From positions 1 to 42,452 of the forward strand of contig NZ_BPQR01000051.1 in assembly GCF_022179345.1 (NCBI RefSeq): 42,452 nucleotides of DNA, in the 5' to 3' direction. The stretch comes from Methylobacterium jeotgali. Its GTDB lineage: Bacteria > Pseudomonadota > Alphaproteobacteria > Rhizobiales > Beijerinckiaceae. Both the position numbers and the translations under genes were made by a program. Position 1 is the first letter of the stretch. Each line of letters starts with the position of its first letter. Positions 34,703-41,800 of the stretch are shown in pieces. A model generated the notes under the pieces. That model was given only the letters and a program-made list of their open reading frames with translations, did not search any database and had not been told where the DNA came from.

Positions 34703-35143
34703 TCAGGTCCCCTGAGGCGGATCGAGGAGGAAGCGGGCGCGCACCTCCGGCGAGGGCATCATGCAGTCGTCGCGGCGGCCGAAGAGCCGGTAGCGGTTGC
34801 GGGCGACGACCCCGTAGAGCCCGTCCCGGAGTGGCCGGGGCAGGTGGCGAAGTCCGCGAAAGGCTCGCCATGGCGCCGGCAGCCGGCCGAGGAGCGCGGC
34901 GAAGGCGTCGCTCCGGGCGTAGGCGCGGCCGCGGTCGAGGAACAGGAAGGTCGAGGGGTCGTCCGGGTCGACGCCGGAGCGCCGGCAGGCGGCGCGGCCG
35001 ACCGCGGATTGCACGGGCGCGAAGCGCAAGATCCCCTCGCGGTCGAGGCGCAGCAGCAGGCGCACCCATCCGGAGCAGAACGCGCAGGCCCCGTCGAACA
35101 CGACGAGGGCGTCCGGCAGGTCCGGGGCCGGCGCGCCGCTCAC
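34703..35143 (-). CDS. DCC family protein (DUF393, thiol-disulfide oxidoreductase-like)
   Basis: A 146-residue thioredoxin-fold protein. The defining D-x-x-C-x-x-C motif is FDGACAFCSGWVRLLLRLD (about residues 14-32). The typical later blocks RFAPVQSAVGRA, STFLFLDRGRAYARSDAFAALLGRLPAPW and YGVVARNRYRLFGRRDDCMMP follow. The GTG start overlaps the oligopeptidase stop as GTGA, showing translational coupling. DCC proteins are presumed redox enzymes; the partner is unknown. Genes of this family are often paired with DUF4166/saccharopine-dehydrogenase-like genes, as here. Confidence 0.88.
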   Translation of the reverse strand: MSGAPAPDLPDALVVFDGACAFCSGWVRLLLRLDREGILRFAPVQSAVGRAACRRSGVDPDDPSTFLFLDRGRAYARSDAFAALLGRLPAPWRAFRGLRHLPRPLRDGLYGVVARNRYRLFGRRDDCMMPSPEVRARFLLDPPQGT

Positions 35144-37311
35144 GCCGCCCCGGTGCCTTCCGCCCGGCCGACGGCGAGGAGCGCGAAGGCGTAGATCAGC
35201 GCCACCTCCTCCAGCCGGTCGAAGCGCCCGGCGGCGCCCCCGTGGCCGGCCTCCATGTTGATGCGCATCAGCACCGGCCCGCCCCCGGTCATGGTGGCGC
35301 GCAGCTTCGCGACCCACTTCGCCGGTTCCCAGTAGGTCACGCGGGGGTCGGTGAGGCCGCCGAGCGCCAGGATCGCCGGATAGTCCTGCGCGGAGACCGT
35401 GTCGTAGGGCGAGTAGGCGAGGATCGTCTCGAAAGCGGCCTCGCTCTCGGCGGGGTTGCCCCATTCGGGCCATTCCGGCGGCGTCAGGGGAAGCTCGGCG
35501 TCGAGCATGGTGTTCATCACGTCGACGAAGGGCACGTCGGCGACGATGCCCGCGAAGAGCTCCGGCGCGCGGTTGGCGACCGCGCCCATCAGCATGCCGC
35601 CGGCGCTGCCGCCATGGGCGACGATGCGGCCGGGGGCCGTGTAGCCGGCCTCGGCGAGCGCGTGTCCACAGGCGATGAAGTCGGTGAAGGTGTTGGGCTT
35701 CTTCTCGCGCTTGCCGTCGAGATACCAGCGCCAGCCCTTCTCGGTGCCGCCTCGGACATGGGCGATGGCGTAGACGAAGCCCCGGTCGACGAGCGAGAGC
35801 AGGTTGGTGCGGAAGTTCGCCGGCATCAGCGTGCCGTAGGAGCCGTAGCCGTAGAGCAGCAGCGGCGCCGTGCCGTCGACCGGCGTGTCGCGCCGGTGCA
35901 GCAGCGAGATCGGCACCTGCTCGCCATCCGGCGCGGTCGCGAAGAGGCGGCGCGTCACGTAGGCCGCCGGATCGTGCCCGCTCGGCACCTCCTGGCGCTT
36001 GCGCAGCTGCCGGGCGCGGGTGACGCAGTCGTAGTCGTAGGTCTCGGCCGGCGTCGTCATCGACGAGTAGGTGAAGCGGATCAGCGAGGTCTCGAACTCG
36101 TGGCCCGGATGCAGGGAGAGCGAGTAGGCCTCCTCGGCGAAGGCGACCGCGTGGTCGGTGCCGGTGGTGTCGCGCACCACGATGCGCGGGCGCGCATCCT
36201 CGATCTCCAGCCGTACGATGTGCCGGCCGATGACGTGGAGATGCCGGATCATCACGCCCTGCCGGTAGGGCACCACGTCGGTCCAGGTCTCGAGACCCGG
36301 CGCTTCGAGCCTGGTCGAGACGATCTTGAAATCCTCGGCGCCGCCTGCGTTGGTGAGGATGAAGAGGTGCGGCCCCCAGTTCTCCACCGAGTAGATCAGC
36401 AGCGGCGTGCGCGGCTGGATCAACACCGGCTCGGCGCCAGGCTCACGCCGGTCGATCAGGCGGACCTCCGAGGTCTCGTGATCGCTCGCGGTGATCGTCA
36501 GGTAGTCGCGCGACTGAGTCGTGCCGATATGGACGAAGTAGCCGGCGTCCGCCTCCTCGTAGACCGTCGCGTCGCGGTCCTGCGATTCGCCGACGACGTG
36601 GCGCATGACGCGGGCCGGGCGGTGGTTGGCGTCGAGCGCCACGTACCAGAAGGCCGTCGCGTCGGCGTTCCAGACCGCCTCGCCGGAGGTGTTCTCGACC
36701 CGGTCTTCGAGGTCGGCGCCGCTGGCGAGGTCGCGCACGCGAATGGTGTGGAGCTCCGAGCCCTTGGTGTCGGCCGCCCAGGCGAGGCGGGCGTGATCGT
36801 CCGAGTGAACCGCCGCGGACAGCTCGAAGAAGGGCAGGCCCTCGCCCTCCCGGTCGCCGTCGACCAGGATCTCCTCGGAGAGGTCGCTGCCGCCGTCCGA
36901 GGCGGCCTCGACCGGCATCCCCGTCACCACGGAGAGGTTGCGCGGGCGCCGGCAGACGAGGGGGTGCTGCCCGCCCTGCCGGTGGCGGGTGTAGTAGGCG
37001 AAGGGCCCGTCGGGCTCCGGCACGCCGGCATCGTCCTCGCGGATGCGCCCGCGCATCTCGGCCACGAGCCGGGTGCGTAGGTCGGCGGTGCCCGCCAACC
37101 CCGCCTCCGCGTAGGCGTTCTCCGCCTTCAGATGCGCGGCGATCTCCGGGTCGAGGGCCGCCGGATCCTTCAGGACCTCCCGCCAGTTCGGGTCCTTCAG
37201 CCAGGCATAGGGATCGCTCAGGGTGCGGCCGTGAACCGTGGTCTCTCGGGGCCGCACCGCCGCCCGGGGGGCGTCGGGGAGGGACGGGAACAAGGAACGG
37301 GCAGGCGCCAT
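35140..37311 (-). CDS. ptrB: Oligopeptidase B (S9A prolyl-oligopeptidase family)
   Basis: Cytoplasmic serine peptidase cutting short peptides after basic residues. The 723-residue product has the N-terminal HGRTLSDPYAWLKDPNW, a seven-bladed propeller, and the catalytic domain with YGYGSYG, the nucleophile motif IVAHGGSAGGMLMGAV, LGGLTDPRVTYWEPAKWVAKL (aspartate region) and EAGHGGAAGRF (catalytic histidine). These match oligopeptidase B closely. The ATG at 37311 was preferred to the longer open frame because the family homology begins about 15 residues later. First gene of the operon with the DCC and DUF4166 genes, linked by 4-base overlap and a 3-base gap. Confidence 0.93.
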   Translation of the reverse strand: MAPARSLFPSLPDAPRAAVRPRETTVHGRTLSDPYAWLKDPNWREVLKDPAALDPEIAAHLKAENAYAEAGLAGTADLRTRLVAEMRGRIREDDAGVPEPDGPFAYYTRHRQGGQHPLVCRRPRNLSVVTGMPVEAASDGGSDLSEEILVDGDREGEGLPFFELSAAVHSDDHARLAWAADTKGSELHTIRVRDLASGADLEDRVENTSGEAVWNADATAFWYVALDANHRPARVMRHVVGESQDRDATVYEEADAGYFVHIGTTQSRDYLTITASDHETSEVRLIDRREPGAEPVLIQPRTPLLIYSVENWGPHLFILTNAGGAEDFKIVSTRLEAPGLETWTDVVPYRQGVMIRHLHVIGRHIVRLEIEDARPRIVVRDTTGTDHAVAFAEEAYSLSLHPGHEFETSLIRFTYSSMTTPAETYDYDCVTRARQLRKRQEVPSGHDPAAYVTRRLFATAPDGEQVPISLLHRRDTPVDGTAPLLLYGYGSYGTLMPANFRTNLLSLVDRGFVYAIAHVRGGTEKGWRWYLDGKREKKPNTFTDFIACGHALAEAGYTAPGRIVAHGGSAGGMLMGAVANRAPELFAGIVADVPFVDVMNTMLDAELPLTPPEWPEWGNPAESEAAFETILAYSPYDTVSAQDYPAILALGGLTDPRVTYWEPAKWVAKLRATMTGGGPVLMRINMEAGHGGAAGRFDRLEEVALIYAFALLAVGRAEGTGAA

Positions 37312-37713
37312 CGCGTGGGAAGACCCTTCGATCGTGAGGCGGGACAGGCGGCGCGACGCCCCCGGCCCGGCGAGGGATGTGACGCGCCGCCGCCGCGGTG
37401 GCAAGGCTCCGGGCTCGGGGCGGTCTGCGACGGTCCTAAGAAGGCACCTCCGCCGAGATAAACGAGAAGGGTGAAATATTTTGCACGAAAGATGATCTCA
37501 CGTATCCGTGCATGCCTCGGATGTCTTGCGAGTGGATTTCGGATGTCCTAAAGCGATGTCGCGGCGTGAGGGGCCGCCGCTTATCGAAGAGGACTTGCGG
37601 GCCGGGCTGCGTAAGCTGCCCGAGTTCAACCATCTGAATCGCGCCGCGGCATCGGGAGAATTTTCCGGTCCGGCCGTTTCTGCCCGCAATGCGTCAAGGG
37701 GCATGTCGCAATC
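37312..37713. other. 402-base intergenic region between ptrB and the mucR-like gene
   Basis: Divergent promoter region. A clear AT-rich patch lies near 37470-37490 (GTGAAATATTTTGCACGA). MucR/Ros proteins bind AT-rich sites and often repress their own gene, so this may be an autoregulatory site; I cannot define its limits. An open frame at 37508-37717 has atypical codons and no ribosome-binding site and is not called. Confidence 0.4.
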
Positions 37714-38148
37714 ATGAACGAAATAGAAACGTCGATCGATCGTGTCGAACTCGCGGCCGGGATCGTGTCGGCCTATGTGAGCAACAATCCCGTGCCGCCG
37801 GGGGAGCTCGCGCAGCTCATCGCGCGGGTTCATGCCGCGCTGCTGCAGATCGCCGGCGGTCCGGCCGAGGCGGCGGTGCCGTCCGCCCCGCAGCAGCCGG
37901 CCGTGCCGATCAAGAAGTCGGTGACGCCGGATCACATCGTCTGCCTCGAGGACGGCCGCACCTTCAAGTCGCTGAAGCGGCACCTGCGCGCCAAGTACGA
38001 CCTCACCCCCGAGCAGTACCGTGCCAAGTGGGGTCTGCCGCCGGACTATCCGATGGTCGCCCCGAACTACGCCAAGGCCCGCTCCGACCTCGCCAAGGCG
38101 ATCGGCCTCGGCCAGACCCGCGGCGGAGACTACGACGAGGCCGCCTGA
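37714..38148 (+). CDS. MucR/Ros family transcriptional regulator
   Basis: A 144-residue DNA-binding protein of the prokaryotic zinc-finger family controlling exopolysaccharide, motility and cell-cycle genes in Rhizobiales. The N-terminal half (residues 8-50) is the oligomerisation region ([33 protein letters not shown]). The DNA-binding part is [65 protein letters not shown]. Cys77 and His90 are present, but the second cysteine is Asp80 and the distal histidines of Ros are Lys94/Tyr95. The domain may therefore fold without zinc, as reported for some Mesorhizobium Ros homologues. Probably a global regulator with autoregulation. Confidence 0.93.
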   Translation: MNEIETSIDRVELAAGIVSAYVSNNPVPPGELAQLIARVHAALLQIAGGPAEAAVPSAPQQPAVPIKKSVTPDHIVCLEDGRTFKSLKRHLRAKYDLTPEQYRAKWGLPPDYPMVAPNYAKARSDLAKAIGLGQTRGGDYDEAA

Positions 38149-38155
38149 GGCCATC

Positions 38156-38207
38156 GGCTCCGGGGACCGGGGCGCCGGGCGACCGGCCCGCCGCCCGCCC
38201 CGGAGCC
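38156..38207 (+). other. Long GC hairpin between mucR-like and 64-residue genes
   Basis: Perfect 10-base-pair outer stem, GGCTCCGGGG paired with CCCCGGAGCC, enclosing 32 GC-rich bases that can pair further (GGGC/GCCC). It begins 8 bases after the mucR-like stop and ends just before the ribosome-binding site AAGGGAGAG of the next gene. There is no T-tract, so it is more likely an attenuating or RNA-stabilising structure than a simple terminator. Confidence 0.5.
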
Positions 38208-38226
38208 TCGAAGGGAGAGCGGACCG

Positions 38227-38421
38227 ATGAGCGATCCGAAGATTCCCACCGACGATCTCGAGAAGGCCAATGCCCGCCTCGCCGCATGGGCCGCCCGCTC
38301 GGCCGTCGACAGCGAGGCGCTCGTCGAGCGGCTGGAGGCGATGGGCTACGCCCTGCGCGGCAAGTCCGAGGACGAGATTGCCGAGGCGCTCCGCCATCCG
38401 CCGACGCGTCCACCGGCCTAG
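38227..38421 (+). CDS. Small protein of unknown function, 64 residues
   Basis: An acidic, helical protein: DDLEKANARLAAWAARSAVDSEALVERLEAMGYALRGKSEDEIAEALRHPP. The segment SEALVERLEAMGYALRGKSEDEIAEAL could be a UBA- or helix-turn-like three-helix bundle, but I recognise no family. AAGGGAGAG at 7 bases before the ATG is a very good ribosome-binding site. Lies 78 bases after the mucR-like gene across a large hairpin. Confidence 0.7.
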   Translation: MSDPKIPTDDLEKANARLAAWAARSAVDSEALVERLEAMGYALRGKSEDEIAEALRHPPTRPPA

Positions 38422-38473
38422 CCTCCGAACCCGTCCGCGACGCACCGTGACGCTGCTGTGCAGAGTCCGGGTC

Positions 38474-38496
38474 AAGTCTTGTAATAGGAATTTATT
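38474..38496 (+). promoter_or_regulatory. AT-rich promoter motif, copy 1 (upstream of DUF6456 gene)
   Basis: An AT-rich island containing AAGTC, then ATAGGAAT and TTTAT. It matches 18 of 22 positions with an element at 41116-41137 before the terminase genes. A possible -10 (TATAGC, 38499-38504) lies right behind, so the motif overlaps the -35 zone. It ends about 41 bases before the DUF6456 start. Confidence 0.45.
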
Positions 38497-38536
38497 CGTA
38501 TAGCTGTCGTTCCTGGCGCGGGGCCTGCAACCACGC

Positions 38537-39415
38537 ATGGAACATATCATGAACAAACAATCTGCGACGTCCAGCCCGATTCGTCCGCCGGTGTTTCATG
38601 CCCGCGCCGCGACCCTCGATGCCGATGCCGCGCGCCTGCTGCGCATCCTCGGCCAGGCGGGCGCCTACGCGATCCGGGATCCACTGGACGAGACCTGCCT
38701 CGTGGCACGCACCGGCGGCTCCGGCGTCTCGCTCGGCGCGGGCCGCTTTCCGGCGATGGCGGGAGAAGCGCTGCTGGCCGCCGATCTCGCCGAGGCCGGG
38801 GGCGGGCCGCGGGCGCGCCTGACCCTCTCGGCCGCCGGCCGGGCGCGGCTGCGGCGCCAGGAGGCCTCCGGGGGCGGCCATCACAGCAATCTGCGCTTCC
38901 TCGCCCAGCACACCGACATCGAGGGGCGCGAGGGCGAGGATCGGCCCCTGCGGGACGCCTCCGAGAGCCCGCTCGCCTGGATGGCCCGCCGCCGCGGCCG
39001 GGACGGCGAGCCGCTGATCGACGCCGCCTGCTTCGAGGCAGGAGAGCGGCTGCGGCGCGACCTGACAACCGCTGCCCTGGTCCCGCGGCTCGGAGCGCGG
39101 TTCGGCGAGGCGCGGGTCGACGGCGGCGGCCCCCGCGATCCCGCGGCGGCATCGGATGCCATCGTCGCGGCGCGGCAGCGGGTCCGGCAGGCGCTCGCCG
39201 CGGTCGGCGACGACCTCTCCGGCCTCTTGATCGACCTGTGCGGCTTCCTGAAGGGGCTTGAGCGGATCGAGGCGGAGCGCCGCTGGCCGGCGCGCTCCGC
39301 CAAGGTCGTGATCCGCATCGCCCTCTCGCGGCTCGCCGAGCATTACGGGCTGGAGCGGGAGGCGCGGGGCCGGGAGAGCGGCCGCATGCGCCTGTGGCGC
39401 GACGACGGCCTTTGA
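38537..39415 (+). CDS. DUF6456 domain protein, possible gene-transfer-agent activator
   Basis: A 292-residue soluble protein. The N-terminal third (LDADAARLLRILGQAGAYAIRDP) may be winged-helix-like. The C-terminal domain is DUF6456 as I recall it: SPLAWMARRRGRDGEPLIDAACFEAGERLRRDLTTAALVPRLG (about 138-180), then AARQRVRQALAAVGDDLSGLLIDLCGFLKGLERIEAERRWPARSAKVVIRIALSRLAEHYGL (about 213-275), a helical DNA-binding-type region. From memory, not verifiable here, this family is related to GafA/GafY, activators of alphaproteobacterial gene transfer agents; the GTA-type terminase genes begin 1.8 kb downstream with a matching promoter motif. An alternative ATG lies 4 codons in (38549). Confidence 0.8.
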   Translation: MEHIMNKQSATSSPIRPPVFHARAATLDADAARLLRILGQAGAYAIRDPLDETCLVARTGGSGVSLGAGRFPAMAGEALLAADLAEAGGGPRARLTLSAAGRARLRRQEASGGGHHSNLRFLAQHTDIEGREGEDRPLRDASESPLAWMARRRGRDGEPLIDAACFEAGERLRRDLTTAALVPRLGARFGEARVDGGGPRDPAAASDAIVAARQRVRQALAAVGDDLSGLLIDLCGFLKGLERIEAERRWPARSAKVVIRIALSRLAEHYGLEREARGRESGRMRLWRDDGL

Positions 39416-39418
39416 GGA

Positions 39419-39841
39419 TCAGGCCGCGAGCGCCGTCGCGTCCCGGTGGATGCGGTCTGCCATGGCGCGCACGCCGTTCGAGCGCTGCGGCGTGAGGTGC
39501 TCGGCGAGGCCGAGCCTCGTGTAGAGCGCGAAGGCGTCGGTCTCCGCCGCCTCGCGCGGGGTCCTGCCGTCGAAGAGCGCGACCATCAGCGCGACGAGGC
39601 CGCGCACGATATGCGCGTCGCTGTCCCCGCGCAGGCGCAGCACCGGGGTCCCGCCGGCCTCCTCGACCGCCATCTCCAGCCAGACCTGGCTCGCGCAGCC
39701 ATGGACCCGGTTCGCCTCGGCATGCAGCGCGGCGTCGGCCGGCGGCAGCATGCGGCCGAGCTCGATCACGTAGCGGTAGCGCTCCTCCCAGTCGTCGATG
39801 AAGGCGAAGTTCTCCTCGATGGTGGCGATGTCGGGCAGCAT
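39419..39841 (-). CDS. sufE: SufE family Fe-S cluster assembly protein
   Basis: Sulfur acceptor that takes persulfide sulfur from the cysteine desulfurase SufS and passes it to the SUF scaffold. The 140-residue protein has the SufE fold and the acceptor cysteine Cys49 in NRVHGCASQVWLEM. FIDDWEERYRYVIELGRMLPP at the N-terminus and DGRTPREAAETDAFALYTRLGLAEHLTPQRSNGVRAM at the C-terminus are standard. It is not in a suf operon here. It converges with the DUF6456 gene with 3 bases between stops; the 70 bases upstream separate it from the kinase gene on the same strand. Confidence 0.94.
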   Translation of the reverse strand: MLPDIATIEENFAFIDDWEERYRYVIELGRMLPPADAALHAEANRVHGCASQVWLEMAVEEAGGTPVLRLRGDSDAHIVRGLVALMVALFDGRTPREAAETDAFALYTRLGLAEHLTPQRSNGVRAMADRIHRDATALAA

Positions 39842-39911
39842 GCGATCTCGTCGGTGTCGGACGTCGAAGGCGCCATATAGGGGCTGGCGCCGCTCGGCGC
39901 GACCGGGGCAC

Positions 39912-40955
39912 TCAGGCCCGCTCCGCAGCCCGCGTCTCGGGGAGCTGAAGCTCCAGCGGGTCGGAGGGGCGGGCGGTGCCGTGGACGGCGATCTCGGCCT
40001 GCGCGGCGTAGGCCGCGATGAGGCGCGGCCCGAGCTTCGGCACGTCGGGCCGGCCGGCCTCGGCGGCGTCCCCGTTCGCGGAGACGATGCTCAGGCGCAC
40101 CGGCGAGCCCGCCGGCGCGTTGATGGTGATCTGGATGCCGCAGGCGGCGCTCTCGGCGGTGGCGTCGAGGCACTCGGCGACCACCTCGGCGACGATCATG
40201 CCAAGCGCGTTGGCGGTGCGCGGCTCCACGAGCCCGGTGCCGGTGCCGTCGACCGTCACCCCGATCCGGCCGGCCCGGCGCAGCTGGCCGAGGCCCGAGG
40301 CGAGGCGGTGGAGGTAGTCGCGCAGGTCGATCGAGGCGATGTGGGGGGCCTCGTGGAGATGGTGCTGGACGAGCGCGATCGCCCGCACCCGCTGGCCCAG
40401 GGCCTCGAAGCTGCCCCGGCAGGGTTCGGGCGCGGCCCGGCCGTAGAGGCCGATCAGGCTGACCATCACCTGGAGGTTGTTGCGGACCCGGTGATAGACC
40501 TCCGCGAGCAGCGCCTCCTTCTCGGCGAGCGCGTGCTCGATATGCTCCTCGGCGTGCTTGCGGTCGGTGATGTCGAAGCAGGTGCCGAGATAGCCCTGGA
40601 AGGCGCCGTTCTCGGAGAGCGGACGCCCGGTCTCAAGGAGCCAGCGATAGGCACCGTCGTGCCGGCGCAGCCTGAACTCGACGGAGAATGGCTCCCGGGC
40701 GCGGAAGGCCTCGGCCACGAGCGCGGCGTGGCGCTCGAAATCGTCCGGATGCAGGCCGCGGCGCCAGCCCTCGCCGATCTCGTCCTCGGCGCTGCGCCCG
40801 GTGAAGGCGAGCCAGCGCTCGTTGTGGTGGACGGCGCGTCCCTCCGCGTCCGAGCGCCACATCATCAGCGGCACGTAATCCGCGAAACGCCGGAACGCGT
40901 CCTCCAGGCCGCCGCGGTTCTGGCCGGCGCCGCCGGCTGCTAGGTCCGCTGACAT
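39912..40955 (-). CDS. PAS - HisKA_2/HWE-type histidine kinase with degenerate ATPase domain
   Basis: A 347-residue soluble sensor. The PAS/PAC domain spans about 18-135 (LMMWRSDAEGRAVHHNERWLAFTGR to GYLGTCFDITDRKHAEEH). The phospho-acceptor helix is LLAEVYHRVRNNLQVMVSLIGLYGR with His155, typical of HisKA_2. The ATP-binding domain departs from the norm: where E-L-V-T-N-A-x-K-H-A is expected, residues 256-268 read AEVVAECLDATAE without the N-box asparagine. The G1 DxG motif appears as VSANGD, and no GxGLG loop is visible, only KLGPRLIAAYA. It may be an inactive kinase or a phosphotransfer protein. Start at 40955 follows GGGAG. Confidence 0.85.
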   Translation of the reverse strand: MSADLAAGGAGQNRGGLEDAFRRFADYVPLMMWRSDAEGRAVHHNERWLAFTGRSAEDEIGEGWRRGLHPDDFERHAALVAEAFRAREPFSVEFRLRRHDGAYRWLLETGRPLSENGAFQGYLGTCFDITDRKHAEEHIEHALAEKEALLAEVYHRVRNNLQVMVSLIGLYGRAAPEPCRGSFEALGQRVRAIALVQHHLHEAPHIASIDLRDYLHRLASGLGQLRRAGRIGVTVDGTGTGLVEPRTANALGMIVAEVVAECLDATAESAACGIQITINAPAGSPVRLSIVSANGDAAEAGRPDVPKLGPRLIAAYAAQAEIAVHGTARPSDPLELQLPETRAAERA

Positions 40956-41115
40956 GACACTCCCGATTCGCGGTTGCCCTCGCGTGTTGTGCGCTCGCTC
41001 GGCGCCGGTCAACGTGCTGTCCGACACGCCGTTCCGGTTCGCGGCCATCCGTTGCAGGCCATCCGCATCCTGTCGGCGGACGGCGCCCACTGCATACTCA
41101 ATGCCGCTCAGAACA

Positions 41116-41168
41116 AAGTCCTATTATAGGAATATATGCTTGACGCCGTGACGCTCCTCGGGTATCAA
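41116..41168 (+). promoter_or_regulatory. Promoter of the terminase genes with AT-rich palindrome (motif copy 2)
   Basis: A 13-base perfect palindrome TCCTATTATAGGA (41119-41131) continues into ATATAT, directly followed by a sigma-70-like promoter: TTGACG (41140-41145), exactly 17 bases, TATCAA (41163-41168). The predicted start is about 30 bases before the small-terminase ATG. The palindrome region shares 18 of 22 positions with the element before the DUF6456 gene and sits immediately upstream of the -35, a classic place for an activator. Confidence 0.55.
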
Positions 41169-41203
41169 AGGGACAGGCTCGAGACGTGTGAGGGCGCGGC
41201 GGG

Positions 41204-41800
41204 ATGACGAGCGTGGCCCACCACCGGGACCTGCGCGACGCGGTTGAGGCCCTGGTCCGCGGCAGCGGCCGCTCGCTGGCGGCGATCGCCGCCGAGACGG
41301 GCCTGCCCCGCACCACGGTGCAGCGCTGGAGCCGCAAGGGCCGCTGGCGGGGGAGGCCCGGAGAGCCGGTGCCGCGAAAGGCGCGCGCCAAGCCCCGCCC
41401 GGTCCTGCGCACCGCGGCCGGGGACGCGCCCCTCGACGGGGCGGCCCTGCGGGCGTCGCTTCGCCGGCACGTCGCACGGCAGATCGCCCGCTTCGACGCG
41501 GCGCTCGAGGATTCGGACAGCCTGCCGGATTCGGCGCGGGTGCTGCGGGACCTCGGCGGCCTCAAGCGGCTGCTCGACGAGCTGGCCGCCTGCGAGCGGG
41601 CCGCCGAGCAGTCGGCGAAGGACCATTCGGCGAGGGATGACGGGGATGGGGCTGCGGATGCCGGCGACGCGTTCCCCGACGATCTGCCCGCCCTGCGCGC
41701 GGAGATCGCGCGGCGCTATGCGGCGTTCGCTGGCGAGCGGACGGATGCCGGCCTTCCTGGAGAGCCTTCCGGCCCCGCTGCTGCGGGCGATCGATCGTGA
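41204..41800 (+). CDS. Probable GTA/phage small terminase subunit
   Basis: A 198-residue protein. Residues 5-50 form a helix-turn-helix (LRDAVEALVRGSGRSLAAIAAETGLPRTTVQRWSRKGRW), the DNA-recognition part of small terminases. A basic linker (PRKARAKPRP) leads to a helical oligomerisation region (LRASLRRHVARQIARFDAALEDSDSLPDSARVLRDLGGLKRLLDELAACE), and the C-terminus is disordered and acidic. The identification rests on the following large-terminase gene, which it overlaps by 56 bases. Small terminases vary greatly in sequence, so homology alone would not suffice. In gene transfer agents this subunit has lost phage pac-site specificity and lets random chromosomal DNA be packaged. First gene of the packaging operon. 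Confidence 0.7.
   Translation: MTSVAHHRDLRDAVEALVRGSGRSLAAIAAETGLPRTTVQRWSRKGRWRGRPGEPVPRKARAKPRPVLRTAAGDAPLDGAALRASLRRHVARQIARFDAALEDSDSLPDSARVLRDLGGLKRLLDELAACERAAEQSAKDHSARDDGDGAADAGDAFPDDLPALRAEIARRYAAFAGERTDAGLPGEPSGPAAAGDRS

Noticed and set aside
37508..37717. A 69-codon open frame before the mucR-like gene
   Set aside because: Codon use differs from host genes, there is no ribosome-binding site, and it lies in the divergent promoter region.
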